From Ceriagrion tenellum (Eukaryota; Arthropoda; Insecta; Odonata; Coenagrionidae): a stretch of 64,000 nt of DNA. The stretch spans positions 150,915,584-150,979,583 of the forward strand of contig OY720634.1 in NCBI GenBank assembly GCA_963169105.1, read 5' to 3'. The translations under genes were made by a program, and so were the position numbers. Positions 34,640 to 44,561 of this stretch are shown here, one piece after another; position 1 is the stretch's first letter, and each line of letters opens with the position of its first letter. The notes beneath the pieces were generated by a model. The model saw nothing but the letters and a program-made list of their open reading frames with translations. It did no database searches and was not told the DNA's origin.

Positions 34640-34815
34640 ATGGAGGTTGATTCCTTCTTTCGGGTTTTCCGCCGGCCGGTTTTTTTTGTGACACATGGAC
34701 CTGAGGAAGCCAGCAGGACAGCCGGCGAAATATTGTCCTCAACATGAACCAACGCGGCGGAAAACCCGAAAGAAGGAATCAACCTCCATCAAAGCCCCGC
34801 GGAAGCCTTCATCAG
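34640..34815 (+). mobile_element. 176-bp miniature hammerhead-bearing element (mini-PLE-like)
   Basis: The insert is delimited by a 12-bp duplication. In order it has a 34-bp segment that is the exact inverse of 34756-34790 (the match reaches 35 bp by including the last base of the duplication), a short T-rich spacer, a hammerhead core (34697-34738), the direct copy of the arm, and a 25-bp tail ending CCGCGGAAGCCTTCATCAG. The complete PLE at 55.6-57.3 kb has the same plan: inverted terminal copy, body, ribozyme, arm, then a tail containing CCGCGGAAGCCT, with a 13-bp duplication. The mini-element therefore looks like a non-coding relative with the whole RT-nuclease ORF absent. PLE hammerheads and small ribozyme-flanked retroelements (retrozymes) are known; a single-unit, 5'-inverted miniature of this type I have not seen described. 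Confidence 0.7.
34697..34738 (+). ncRNA. Hammerhead ribozyme-like core (copy 2, in mini-element)
   Basis: Stem I GGAC/GTCC (34697-34700 with 34735-34738), core CTGAGGA (34701-34707), stem II GCCAGC/GCCGGC (34709-34714 with 34721-34726, one A-C mismatch), then GAAA (34727-34730) and a minimal stem III of AT/AT before T at the cleavage site. All invariant core residues are present. The near-identical layout in the PLE copies at 55.69 and 57.21 kb supports common descent. Confidence 0.7.
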
Positions 34816-34827
34816 AACTGTACAAAG
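34816..34827. repeat. Target-site duplication, right copy
   Basis: Exact repeat of 34628-34639. Confidence 0.8.
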
Positions 34828-34958
34828 TTAGCTACCCGATCATTGATTTATCAGATGTGCTAAGCTTGAGTGACGAGAGTCTGAGCCAAAATAATGACGA
34901 AAATGACACCCAAGATTCTTGTGACGACAAGCCTGATGGTCCAAGTACAGAATCCTAA

Positions 34959-35517
34959 TATAGCAGAACAAATATTTCTGGATCAATGGGTCAAGAAAGG
35001 ATTCATTGGGTCTTATAGGTGTTTATTAAATATTTCTGGATTTCCTTCCCTAACGATGTTATATCAGATACTTCTGGCATCTCATAGGAATAGGAAGGAA
35101 CAGTATAGGAGGGAATAGTTAGGCATCACAGGGGATCATCTTTCATTACAAATAACTGTTCGGACCTGTGGTTACAGATGATCAATGTAGTTATGAAATG
35201 TAAGAGCTGCCCAAAATGTCTATTCTACTCACTGCGAAAAGAACCCTTACTACGGCAAATGGACGACACTTTTTTATTAGCACGCCAGTTGCAGCAAGAA
35301 ACATTCATTAAAATGCACCAACCATCGTTAATTTTAACGAACTCTTAATTGAAAACAGAGGCGTTCAATCCCTCATGAGGCCCCATCTAAGTTCAAGAAC
35401 GAATAATACGTGCTTGTAGCTGCCCTCAAAATTAACACAAGTGCCATAGTCTCGCGTTTTATATCGTAATTAGGGGAAATAAGGGGAGTTACGCGAGCGG
35501 TTATCTGTGCGTGCAAA
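34959..35517. other. Stretch without a recognised gene
   Basis: Nothing recognised between the split ORF and the THAP-like relic. Confidence 0.35.
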
Positions 35518-35706
35518 ATGGCATCGTGCTCTGCTTTTGACTGCCAAAACAGAATAAATACGAAATCTAAACAGCTATTAATGTTATTATTGAAACTTAT
35601 ACTATCATCGTCTTTCCCAAAATTCCTTGGTGTTTATTTCCAACGGATTTATCTCCTGTATCAGACGACTGGGTTAATTTTTTGTATACTTTTAGTTTTG
35701 GCCTAG
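35518..35706 (+). pseudogene. Possible THAP zinc-finger N-terminus relic
   Basis: The frame begins MASCSAFDCQNR with KSK soon after. THAP domains start M..C....C.NR and use these two Cys as zinc ligands. The expected FH.FP block appears only in another frame (FPK-like, about 35615-35630), and the Cys-His pair and the AVPTIF-type end are not seen. THAP domains occur in host proteins and in P-element-like transposases. A decayed copy of either would fit. Confidence 0.35.
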
Positions 35707-36035
35707 TAGTGAATGTACATTTTTATAAATTAGTATGTTTTACGAGATGAAGGCAGCATGATGTCTCTTCCATCGTAGAATGGCTACGAAAGAGTAAAGT
35801 GAGTATCTGACTCCTCGTCTGCGTAAGGCATCAAGATAACTTGATTGGAAATTAACGATGCGTTTTCCAAGCTCGAAAACGGCCTTATTAACAAACGGAT
35901 AAAAAATAAATTCAACGAAGTCCGGCGAGATGCTGTGGAACATCATTAATAAAGTGAATAAAACTAAATAAAACCTAGCAATAATCTCTGGATTTCCCAA
36001 CCTTCCCAAGAAAATCTTCCCAACAAGATTTGTAC

Positions 36036-36067
36036 TTGATGATGGCGCAATAGCGTCGAAACGCGTT
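36036..36067 (+). ncRNA. Degenerate hammerhead-like motif (copy 3)
   Basis: TTGATGA (C3 changed to T), stem II GGCGC/GCGTC (36044-36048 with 36053-36057) with AATA loop, GAA and a self-complementary ACGCGT with T at the cleavage site. The palindromic stem III is like those of PLE hammerheads, but the C3 change should impair cleavage. It lies 44 bp left of the outer inverted repeat. Confidence 0.5.
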
Positions 36068-36110
36068 ATATATGCTAATAAAAATCCAGTGGGAAAGAAA
36101 AATTAGTCCA

Positions 36111-37038
36111 GTCTCATTTGTACGCAATATAAGAGAGGACATATTGAATCTTGTCATAATTAGGTTATATTAAAAATTCAACTGCTGATACCCGTTTCTT
36201 GACGCATCTGGCAGAAATCAGGCGTAAGAATTTGTGCTGAACTATTTCTGTGCAGTTGCCTGATAGACTTTATAAAAAGGCGAGCATAGGTACAAAGAAC
36301 GTAAACGACATAATTAAAAAAAACGAAATCTAACAAATCGAAAAATCCCCAAGGTGCTCTCAACAGGAAACTAAATTATTACCACAAAGAATAAGGTAGT
36401 TGGCCGTGATTTTCCGCGCTGTTTTCTCACCTTCCATAGCGTTTAGATAGAGACAAAGGAAATAACATTTTTTCATAAATAAGCTTTTTGACATACGATT
36501 CATTTACTTACAACAATGACAGCGGGAGCGTAATAGAGAATTCTGGTGGCGAGTAGAATAATTCCCGACAAGCTAGTAGCTTCCATGATTCACTCGAGTG
36601 GTTTATAAATGGACTGAAAACAATTAACATGCAACAAATTCGTCACTTTCCATCGCTGTAGTCTTAAAAATACCTCGTAAGTACACTATTTTAATAAGAG
36701 GAACAAGGAGGATCACACGACTTGGGTCTTATTAGAGACTCAAGAAAAATACGACCCTGTTCACTGAAAACGGGAAATTCATGCATACTTTTAACGGACC
36801 GTTTTAACGCGGTAATGTATTAAACAGTTAGGTAAATATATTTCGAGCTCTTAAGGAGTTAAAACTAGAGACATCAATATACACAACTGGAAGGATAATT
36901 GTTCGCACAAAAAAATATGGCGTCTATGCTGTTTAACAATACTCCAAACAAATTCATTCGCTACACAATATCGCAAATCGTATGCACGATACATCAACAC
37001 AAACAAGTTAATATCATGATTCCAAGCTCGTTATACAA
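36111..37038. repeat. Outer inverted repeat, left copy (about 0.93 kb)
   Basis: This is inverted relative to 44562-45513, starting at GTCTCATTTGTACGC and ending at GTTATACAA. The copies are mostly identical by eye with scattered substitutions, and the right copy carries an extra 24-bp internal duplication. Both contain the same short ORF start and the same 61-codon ORF (MRAPWGFFDLLDFVFF). The flanks show only a shared CCA, which could be a 3-bp duplication or chance. Confidence 0.85.
36512..36586 (-). CDS. Short hydrophobic first-exon candidate in left outer repeat
   Basis: An ATG at 36586 opens 25 codons (MEATSLSGIILLATRILYYA, then PAVIV) running directly into GTAAGTAAATG, a strong donor. 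The peptide looks like a signal-anchor or transmembrane segment. The same exon, with identical protein, is in the right copy at 45013-45087. Preservation in both copies suggests the outer repeat is an inverted duplication of a gene's 5' portion rather than a classical transposon end. I do not recognise the protein. Confidence 0.4.
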
Positions 37039-37040
37039 AT

Positions 37041-38602
37041 AAAAGACTACCATTTGCAGAAACTCTTGTCAAAATCTGTTATTCCACAAAGTTGTAGTTC
37101 TGAGATGAATACTGTTTCAGAATATTACGACTACTTGAATGACATGGAGATTACAAAAACTTTGATGGAGGTGGTGCAAGACATCCCAGGATTGCAGATA
37201 GCCTTTGATTAGGAAAGAACGAACATTGAGAGACTACGAGCGTGCAGCTCCGAGAAGACCCGAGGCATAATGGACTTCAGTCTGTTGAAGATATGTGCCG
37301 CCGCCAAGAAGGATGAAGATCATGATTTACCAAAGATAGCGAGCGATTTGGCCCATGAGATGTGTCATTTAGCTATGCATGTAGTGTATGAAAATGAGGG
37401 TCTTCCCTGTAGAAATGTCGACACGGAGAGGGAAAGCGAGTTCATGAATTTTTTGGAAAACATTAGACAGTCTGAAGGATGTCACGAGATTATATCTAAG
37501 ATTTGGAAAAACGATTCATACGAAGAAGGTCAGCATGGTCAAGAATTGGTAGTTCGAGTACCGGAAATAATGGCATTGGACAAAAACTGTGGTTCGGACA
37601 AAAGGAAATGCAGTAATGAACAGAACTCCAAAGAGTTGAAAACATCCATCTCTGAGGACAAATGTGAGTGCCAGCAATCTGGGCTGGATAAATCCAAACC
37701 AAATTTTCCCAATTCTCAAGAGAAGGAATTGGTGTCCTTTTATGAAAAATATGTCCAGCCTGATCTCATAGAATATATTAAAAGTATTCGCACAAGTGGC
37801 AGAATTTTGTGTCGAACGCTGATGAACTATGTGAAACTTCTCTCTCCGGTGGAGAGAATCCAGGTGGCTGCAGACATTGGCGATCCAACCATTGGCCAGC
37901 ACACTAATCTCAAAATACTTAAAGCATCTGATATCAAGCTGGCACAAAGCCACTTGAAATCATTCTTCGGAAATGAAGGCAAGGGCGAGCCATTTATTTG
38001 TGAATGGTCTTCATACGAAAAAATCGAAGACAGTATCAACACATTTCTTTAGACAGGGGGGATCAAGACGCTTGCTCTGTCCTGGGATATTGATGAAAGT
38101 CCTCCATTCCGTAAAACAGAGGGTTGTACTCGTTATTGCCCCGGTCGTTACTTGAGAGACTACACTGATGGTGTTTACCTGCTTGTCAGCACCAATTGGA
38201 ATGTTCTAAAAGATATAGAGCCGAACAAGTACTCCTGGGATTGCCTGTCAACAGACACTCAAGAAATGATCCAGCATAGGAAGGTCGTATTCGGTGTAGA
38301 ATTAGTGGAGCTGAGGAATTTACTCACAATCACTGAAGATGAGGATTGTTTTGAGAAATTCATGAAGGAGTGTTTGGATCCCGAAGACATTCACTCGCTA
38401 CTTGGAGCAGAAGACATTCATTTGGGTAAAACAAACTCATTTGCAAATGATCGGGACAAAAAAATGGTGTTGAAACATCCTGTTGTGTTAATTCCCCGAG
38501 AAGTTACCCAAATTGTCGTAAATTTTCATTCGGACATGCTTAGGAAATTTTAAAAAGACGTGTTTTTTGTGAGCAATGTAGCAGTGTTAGATCTTTGCAA
38601 TC
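37041..38602 (+). repeat. Inner palindrome, left arm (inverted partial copy of the ankyrin/HEXXH gene)
   Basis: This arm mirrors 38914-40473 about a centre at 38758. Every ORF in one arm (260, 133, 145, 71, 68 and 60 codons) is reproduced identically in the other, so I see no coding differences at all. On the plus strand it holds the HEXXH part of the gene (37270-38049), an in-frame TAG, then 38053-38553. It starts within a few bases of the inner end of the outer repeat, so the gene's N-terminal ankyrin part is absent on this side. Confidence 0.85.
37083..38553 (+). pseudogene. Truncated copy of ankyrin/HEXXH-motif protein gene
   Basis: One reading frame is open through this region except for TAG codons at 37210-37212 and 38050-38052. 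It encodes the LAHEMCHLAMHVVYENEGLP segment with an HEXXH zinc-peptidase-like motif (about 37344-37405), a Lys/Cys-rich middle, a conserved LLSPVERIQVAADIGDPTIG block and a C-terminal part ending SDMLRKF. It lacks the ankyrin region found in the minus-strand copy. The two stops and all codons are shared with the other arm, so the duplication came after the stops arose, or this arm is an assembly fold-back. Confidence 0.65.
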
Positions 38603-38913
38603 GTGGAATTCGTCACAGTGACATTCAGTCTTCAATATCAACTTGTTTTCACCCAAATTGTATGAAAGTTTCAGGTTTTATCCTTAGTTATAAGGTATTT
38701 TAGAGTAATATTAAAGTAATGGGCGACATTGTTTAATTTTCGAGTTCACGAATGGCAAAGTCCACACCAATTCAGGCAGGGAAAGAAAAAGTCTTACCTT
38801 CATAGTCTCGGAAGTTATTGAATTTCACATATGTTAAAATTTAAGACAAAGTATATAATATATGCTATTTTCTTTGGTCCAAAAAAATTCCAGGCCCAAG
38901 ATACAGCCTTACA
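38603..38913. other. Spacer at the centre of the inner palindrome
   Basis: 311 bp of non-palindromic, AT-rich sequence separates the arms. No gene or element is seen. A spacer of this size argues against a simple adapter-type read fold-back but does not exclude misassembly. Confidence 0.7.
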
Positions 38914-40473
38914 GATTGCAAAGATCTAACACTGCTACATTGCTCACAAAAAACACGTCTTTTTAAAATTTCCTAAGCATGTCCGAATGAAAATTTACGA
39001 CAATTTGGGTAACTTCTCGGGGAATTAACACAACAGGATGTTTCAACACCATTTTTTTGTCCCGATCATTTGCAAATGAGTTTGTTTTACCCAAATGAAT
39101 GTCTTCTGCTCCAAGTAGCGAGTGAATGTCTTCGGGATCCAAACACTCCTTCATGAATTTCTCAAAACAATCCTCATCTTCAGTGATTGTGAGTAAATTC
39201 CTCAGCTCCACTAATTCTACACCGAATACGACCTTCCTATGCTGGATCATTTCTTGAGTGTCTGTTGACAGGCAATCCCAGGAGTACTTGTTCGGCTCTA
39301 TATCTTTTAGAACATTCCAATTGGTGCTGACAAGCAGGTAAACACCATCAGTGTAGTCTCTCAAGTAACGACCGGGGCAATAACGAGTACAACCCTCTGT
39401 TTTACGGAATGGAGGACTTTCATCAATATCCCAGGACAGAGCAAGCGTCTTGATCCCCCCTGTCTAAAGAAATGTGTTGATACTGTCTTCGATTTTTTCG
39501 TATGAAGACCATTCACAAATAAATGGCTCGCCCTTGCCTTCATTTCCGAAGAATGATTTCAAGTGGCTTTGTGCCAGCTTGATATCAGATGCTTTAAGTA
39601 TTTTGAGATTAGTGTGCTGGCCAATGGTTGGATCGCCAATGTCTGCAGCCACCTGGATTCTCTCCACCGGAGAGAGAAGTTTCACATAGTTCATCAGCGT
39701 TCGACACAAAATTCTGCCACTTGTGCGAATACTTTTAATATATTCTATGAGATCAGGCTGGACATATTTTTCATAAAAGGACACCAATTCCTTCTCTTGA
39801 GAATTGGGAAAATTTGGTTTGGATTTATCCAGCCCAGATTGCTGGCACTCACATTTGTCCTCAGAGATGGATGTTTTCAACTCTTTGGAGTTCTGTTCAT
39901 TACTGCATTTCCTTTTGTCCGAACCACAGTTTTTGTCCAATGCCATTATTTCCGGTACTCGAACTACCAATTCTTGACCATGCTGACCTTCTTCGTATGA
40001 ATCGTTTTTCCAAATCTTAGATATAATCTCGTGACATCCTTCAGACTGTCTAATGTTTTCCAAAAAATTCATGAACTCGCTTTCCCTCTCCGTGTCGACA
40101 TTTCTACAGGGAAGACCCTCATTTTCATACACTACATGCATAGCTAAATGACACATCTCATGGGCCAAATCGCTCGCTATCTTTGGTAAATCATGATCTT
40201 CATCCTTCTTGGCGGCGGCACATATCTTCAACAGACTGAAGTCCATTATGCCTCGGGTCTTCTCGGAGCTGCACGCTCGTAGTCTCTCAATGTTCGTTCT
40301 TTCCTAATCAAAGGCTATCTGCAATCCTGGGATGTCTTGCACCACCTCCATCAAAGTTTTTGTAATCTCCATGTCATTCAAGTAGTCGTAATATTCTGAA
40401 ACAGTATTCATCTCAGAACTACAACTTTGTGGAATAACAGATTTTGACAAGAGTTTCTGCAAATGGCAGTCTT
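38914..40473 (-). repeat. Inner palindrome, right arm
   Basis: Exact-looking reverse complement of 37043-38602. It continues without a break at 40474 into the rest of the ankyrin gene, so this is the parental arm and the left one the truncated copy. Confidence 0.85.
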
Positions 40474-41289
40474 TATGAGGAACTAGGAGTTTAGACGAGG
40501 GTAGTTCACACATTTGCAAATTACCTGCCTCCTTTAACTTCTCCTTCCGAGTGGCATAGCACATGCCTAAGTTCAGTGACAAATTTGCCCAGGCATCGAA
40601 CGCTTTTTGCTTGATAGCCGTGTACAAGAGGGAACGTCTCTCGCTGTCCATAAGGTACTTTCTTTGCTTAGTGTCCAATTACAAATTACGGATGTAACGC
40701 GTCCCGCGTCTCCACTCTTTGTTGATTTATGCAATGCATCTCTTTCTTTGAAGAAATCACTCCGATCTTTGTCCTTCAAGAAGAGTCCTCTCTGTTTTTT
40801 AGATTCCGCTTCATTACTGGGGAATTTAGCGTCGTGCTTTAAAAGCGATAATAATATTTTAGTATCAGCGGAAAGTTCAATGGCTGCCCTGCCATTCTTT
40901 GGGATGAGGTGTACCTCTGCACCAGAAAACAATAGCAAAGACACTATTTTCACTTTGTCGAGTTGAACCGCTTTCAAGAGTAGTGTGTTTCCATTTGAAT
41001 CGCATGAATAGTTGGTGAGATTAAATATAGAGTTGGATATTCTGTCATTACATTCATACGGGGGGCCTGGAATACCAAGGAGAAGCGCCAACATCTGTGC
41101 ATCAGCATTCTGGATGGCGACACTGATCAGGTTCTCCCTATTTTCAAATTTCCTCATTAGGTCTACTTCTGCGTGATCATCCAAGATCCTCCTCACCTCT
41201 TCATGGCTATTCTCCATGACTGCATCCCTGAGCATCTTGTAAGTGTCATTGGAAGCCATGTTTCCTGGATGATGAGGAGTCTGATCCAT
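38963..41289 (-). pseudogene. Ankyrin-repeat protein with HEXXH peptidase-like motif, decayed
   Basis: From an ATG at 41289 the protein starts MDQTPHHPGNMASNDTYKML. It shows about three ankyrin-like units: around residues 15-75, a DSNGNTLLLKAVQLDKVKIV unit at about 95-130, and an ERDALHKSTKSGDAGRV unit near 185-200. The frame then changes at about 40680 (single-base shift) and continues through KYLMDSERRSLLYTAIKQKA to a TAG at 40304-40306. After it comes an open stretch with LAHEMCHLAMHVVYEN (HEXXH, so a possible zinc metallopeptidase), and after another TAG (39464-39466) a final segment to 38963. Large arthropod proteins combining ankyrin repeats with such an HE.CH.A...(Y/F).N box and, further on, an ATPase domain exist as an uncharacterised family (recalled, not searched). 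No P-loop is present here. A shift plus two stops mean it is probably inactive. Confidence 0.6.
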
Positions 41290-41423
41290 GCCTTCGCTCC
41301 CTCGTTCAATAGCTCAGGTTTCTCCTGATGGGAAAGAGGAAACGGAAAAAACATGAGATATGGACAGCATAACATTTTAAACTCGATTAATTCTGGCTTA
41401 ACTTTGTGAAAACCCATTCTAAA

Positions 41424-41592
41424 GAATTCAAATGCGATATGGTACTACTTTCACAGTTTTTTTATTTCAGGTTGACCGGTTTCGTCACAAAGGCGACATC
41501 AGGCACCCGATGATGTCGCCTATGTGACGGCACCGGTCGACCTGAAATAAAAAACTGTGAAAAAAGTACCATGTCGCATTTGAATTCTTTAG
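41424..41592. repeat. 170-bp fold-back with hammerhead-like motifs on both strands
   Basis: Left arm from CTAAAGAATTCAAATGCGA to GGCGACATCA and right arm from TGATGTCGCC to TCGCATTTGAATTCTTTAG are reverse complements with scattered mismatches around a 9-base centre. Each arm has a poly(T)/poly(A) block and an ACCGGT palindrome. It lies just upstream of the ankyrin gene's first ATG. No flanking duplication was recognised. Confidence 0.75.
41474..41502 (-). ncRNA. Hammerhead-like motif in the fold-back (copy 4)
   Basis: The minus strand reads CTGATG, then a stem CGCC-TTTG region, GTGAC, GAAA and the self-complementary ACCGGT followed by C. GAAACCGGTC and the start of the core are canonical, but about three bases (including A9) appear deleted between CTGATG and stem II. 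The opposite strand (41507-41538) has CCGATGA, stem II GTCGC/GTGAC and GGCACCGGTC, with the core mutated differently. Confidence 0.5.
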
Positions 41593-42073
41593 CATAACAT
41601 TTTCTTGGATATGTGAAATACAAGAACCGCACACCAGATGGAACTCAAACGGTGGTGAGTGAATTCAAGATAAGACATAGTACCAATACCGTTGCGTTGG
41701 TACCCCGTCGGTTATGCCCTGTTTACATTACTAGTTTTCCAACCAGGTTAACTCAAACTCTAGTTAAGGTTCGCTGTGGAAATGCAGGTTGGCGCTAACC
41801 ATAGTCAACTTTTTAACCACACTGGCGTTATTAGTAGTGGCGCTGGTTACCATCATTTTTAACGCGCGTAAACGCAGGTTAGCTATTATAGTATTAAAAA
41901 GATCAAGTTCACTTGTAGCTTTTACTTGAAACGTTGAAACATTTGCATATTCGATCCTTTTTCTCGCCCATACAACTTTCGTGAATTTCGTGAAAAAATG
42001 TTAATAACGTCAAAGCGGCCCCACTGCCCTTGAACAAATGAAGGGTGACTAGCGTTGTTAGTTGGGATGAGGG

Positions 42074-42107
42074 CAAGGAGGTTGGAAGGGTCCTTCCAAC
42101 CTCCTTG
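42074..42107. repeat. Perfect 16-bp-arm hairpin
   Basis: CAAGGAGGTTGGAAGG and its reverse complement CCTTCCAACCTCCTTG are separated by two bases. GATGAGGGC flanks both sides as a direct repeat, which could be a target duplication of about 9 bp. Confidence 0.65.
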
Positions 42108-42407
42108 GATGAGGGCTACATCACCTTCTTGACTCTCCACCAGAGGCCACTAGCATGTTAACATGGATTAAAGAACGCTGAGTAAACACAACCCAGCCAG
42201 CACAGGGGATATTTGCTTCGGTAGAAAATAGGGATAAGTTACAGATATATGCCCCGATCCCTTTTTCATCTCTGACACATCCCAACCTTGCGACAAAACA
42301 AAGTCTTTCGGATGGTAAAATTTTGCTGAATAAACGTATTTAGTTGGTTACCTTTATCACTATAATGAAGCTATCACTTTTATCACTATAATGAAACGCG
42401 GCTAAGA

Positions 42408-43221
42408 AAAAACTGCAGCAACACTTTTTTGCCATCCAGAGTTGGTGTCATGACAATACACTGGTAATTAACAACAAGAAAACAGTCACAATGCAATTTC
42501 TTAATACTAAGGAATTGAGAAAAACTATAAATTTGACATTCCACTCCCACGTATGCTTACATTTCAATCCGGGATGCTACGTTAGAAAAATTTGTCATTT
42601 ATATTCATGTTCTTTAATTACCCAAGTTAATCATTATAAATATCTGGGCTTGATACTAGATGAAAAGTTTGATTTTAGATTACATCTAAATTACTTGAGT
42701 GGCAAGCTACGATGTATCCTCTTTCAATTGTCGTATTTGAAATATACCCTGCCAATTGAAATGAAAAGACGATTTATGAGAGTCTGGCTGACGCTTTAAT
42801 GCGATACGGTATTACAATTTGGGGCACAACAAACAAAAGCTTATTGAACAATATATTAAGAATCCAAAATAGGATGCGATACGGTAACATTTGGATCTAT
42901 TTGAAACCAATGTGTCAAAATTTATAAAAAATTAGACTTATTACCGATTACGGAACTTTTTCAGTACATTGTAATATGCGAAAACTTTTTCAGCCAAAGG
43001 TTCCAAACCAATAGGATCACAGGACATGACATAGGACTCCGTCGCGTTGAAAAATACAATGTACCCAAATACTACAATCTACATGGAAAAAGAACACTAG
43101 CATACACAGTTCCTAAGCTACTAAACCATTTACCGCAATCGATACAAATAATTGATAAAATATCAGAATTAAAAGAAAAGGTTAAACATTGGCTTAATGA
43201 AAACTTGTTAACAGATTTATA
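42408..43221 (+). pseudogene. Non-LTR retrotransposon RT C-terminal fragment
   Basis: Plus-strand frames show the RT thumb-side signatures of an I/Jockey-like LINE: an N.LVINNKKTVTMQF box (about 42460-42500), NHYKYLGLILDEKFDF (42630-42670), then an LMRYGITIWGTTNKSLLNNI stretch (42790-42850). It ends SELKEKVKHWLNENLLTDL with a stop at 43219-43221. Upstream catalytic motifs are missing, and frame breaks occur near 42800 and 42900. The 3'UTR runs to a TATTGTATTGTATTGTA tail near 43660-43680, a typical LINE end. Confidence 0.7.
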
Positions 43222-43699
43222 AATAACATGCCTCATGAATTTATAATTTTAACCCATAGAACTTATATTAACAGAGATATTGTTACATATTGATGTATAA
43301 AATTGTCAAAATTGCGATTGTATGATGAAAATACTACTAAATCATCTTGGGTTATATATATTCTACTACCAAGGCGCCATTCAGTACATTGAAAAATGTG
43401 AATCTCTTTGTGTATACATAAATGTACTTAAGTGTGTATGAATATATGTATGTAAGGGTATATTTGCTTATGTAGGTATATGTATATATTACAAAATTAT
43501 AATTCAAAATTAATTTTAACGTTCATGCCTTCATTAAGTGTATTTTCCCCTTTTTCATGTTTCAAGTTTCTTTTTTTTCTCCTTTTTTGTATTCTTTGTT
43601 CTTGTCTGTTAGTTTAAGGTATACTTTTTTTTTCTTGTAATGAACTACTGTAAAATCTTATCGTATTGTATTGTATTGTACCAAAAAAAATACAAAAAC

Positions 43700-43990
43700 A
43701 AATTACAATTTTTAAAAAAATACATAAACCTTTTTTTTGGATTTTAAACCAACTTTTGTATTGTAAACTATTTTTGAGTTGCTTGTGGATATCTATTGTT
43801 AAAAAATGTTATGAACGTTATTTCATGTTATTCATTTCGTTGAACTTATATCCGATCACTGAAATTAAAATATGGCACCTGCTGACAAGCCTTTAAAGGA
43901 TTAGCAGGACCATACCGTCTTATTCCTTATATATTTGTTATTACTTTTGTAAAACTTTTAAACTTTGTTATAAAATTATTATTATTAAAA
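43700..43990 (+). other. 3' end of a second LINE
   Basis: A GCACCTGCTGACAAGCCTTT / GGATTAGCAGGACC hairpin near 43873-43912, followed by an AT-rich stretch and an ATT-repeat tail (to about 43990), matches the 3'UTR architecture of arthropod CR1/L2-like LINEs. No coding part remains. Confidence 0.45.
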
Positions 43991-44561
43991 AAGACAACAT
44001 TTTTCCTAGTCAAAGGTTTAGATGGATGTGATCAGTAATAGATATCTGTACCAAAAGAGTGACTTAACGTTATTAGTCATGAAATGGTTGTAACGAAACA
44101 CCATTATCTCCCGTTATCAATCCCATTGACGAAAGTAAACTCTCTCAGCATGGAGCGTCATTACTCATAAAGTGGTCTGTAAACAGACGAAATCGTAATT
44201 CAATAAATTCTTGTAATATTTTTTGGCAGTAACATTAGCATCTTAATTATCTGAGCTTGCCTTACAGTTACCAACGCGATCTATGCGAGTGTGACTTCAG
44301 CAGTCCTCCAGCCATGATGCGCCGAGTTTAAAGATGGAGAGAAGACGAACGGGAAGTGAATGTACATTACCTGATTTCCCGTACACTCTGCTCTGTTTTC
44401 CTGATTTGTTCGTGCGATTTTCGGATAAGGTAATACTTAATTCTTACGACCGGTGAAATTCTGATTGTACGCGTTATTTCCCGCACAGTCAATTAATCAA
44501 CGACGTATTATTGATGCGACAAGTTTAGTATTCCCAAAATGCTTCAGAAAACGATTCCAAA
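43991..44561. other. Stretch without a recognised gene
   Basis: No coding sequence or element was recognised between the LINE tail and the right outer repeat. Confidence 0.35.

Larger units (their letters stand above)
34402..34958 (+). pseudogene. Unrecognised ORF split by a small element insertion
   Basis: Frame 1 is open from about 34402 to a TAA at 34609-34611. If the insertion at 34640-34815 and one copy of the flanking duplication are ignored, the same frame resumes at 34828 and runs to a stop at 34956-34958. The first part includes RDRFPESSLNIVKQMTYFSH and STLRRFLVSDLCECYG. The second is acidic and Ser/Asp-rich (IDLSDVLSLSDESLSQ), like a disordered tail. I do not recognise a family. 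The TAA shows decay independent of the insertion. It was probably a coding exon or element ORF that is now dead. Confidence 0.4.
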
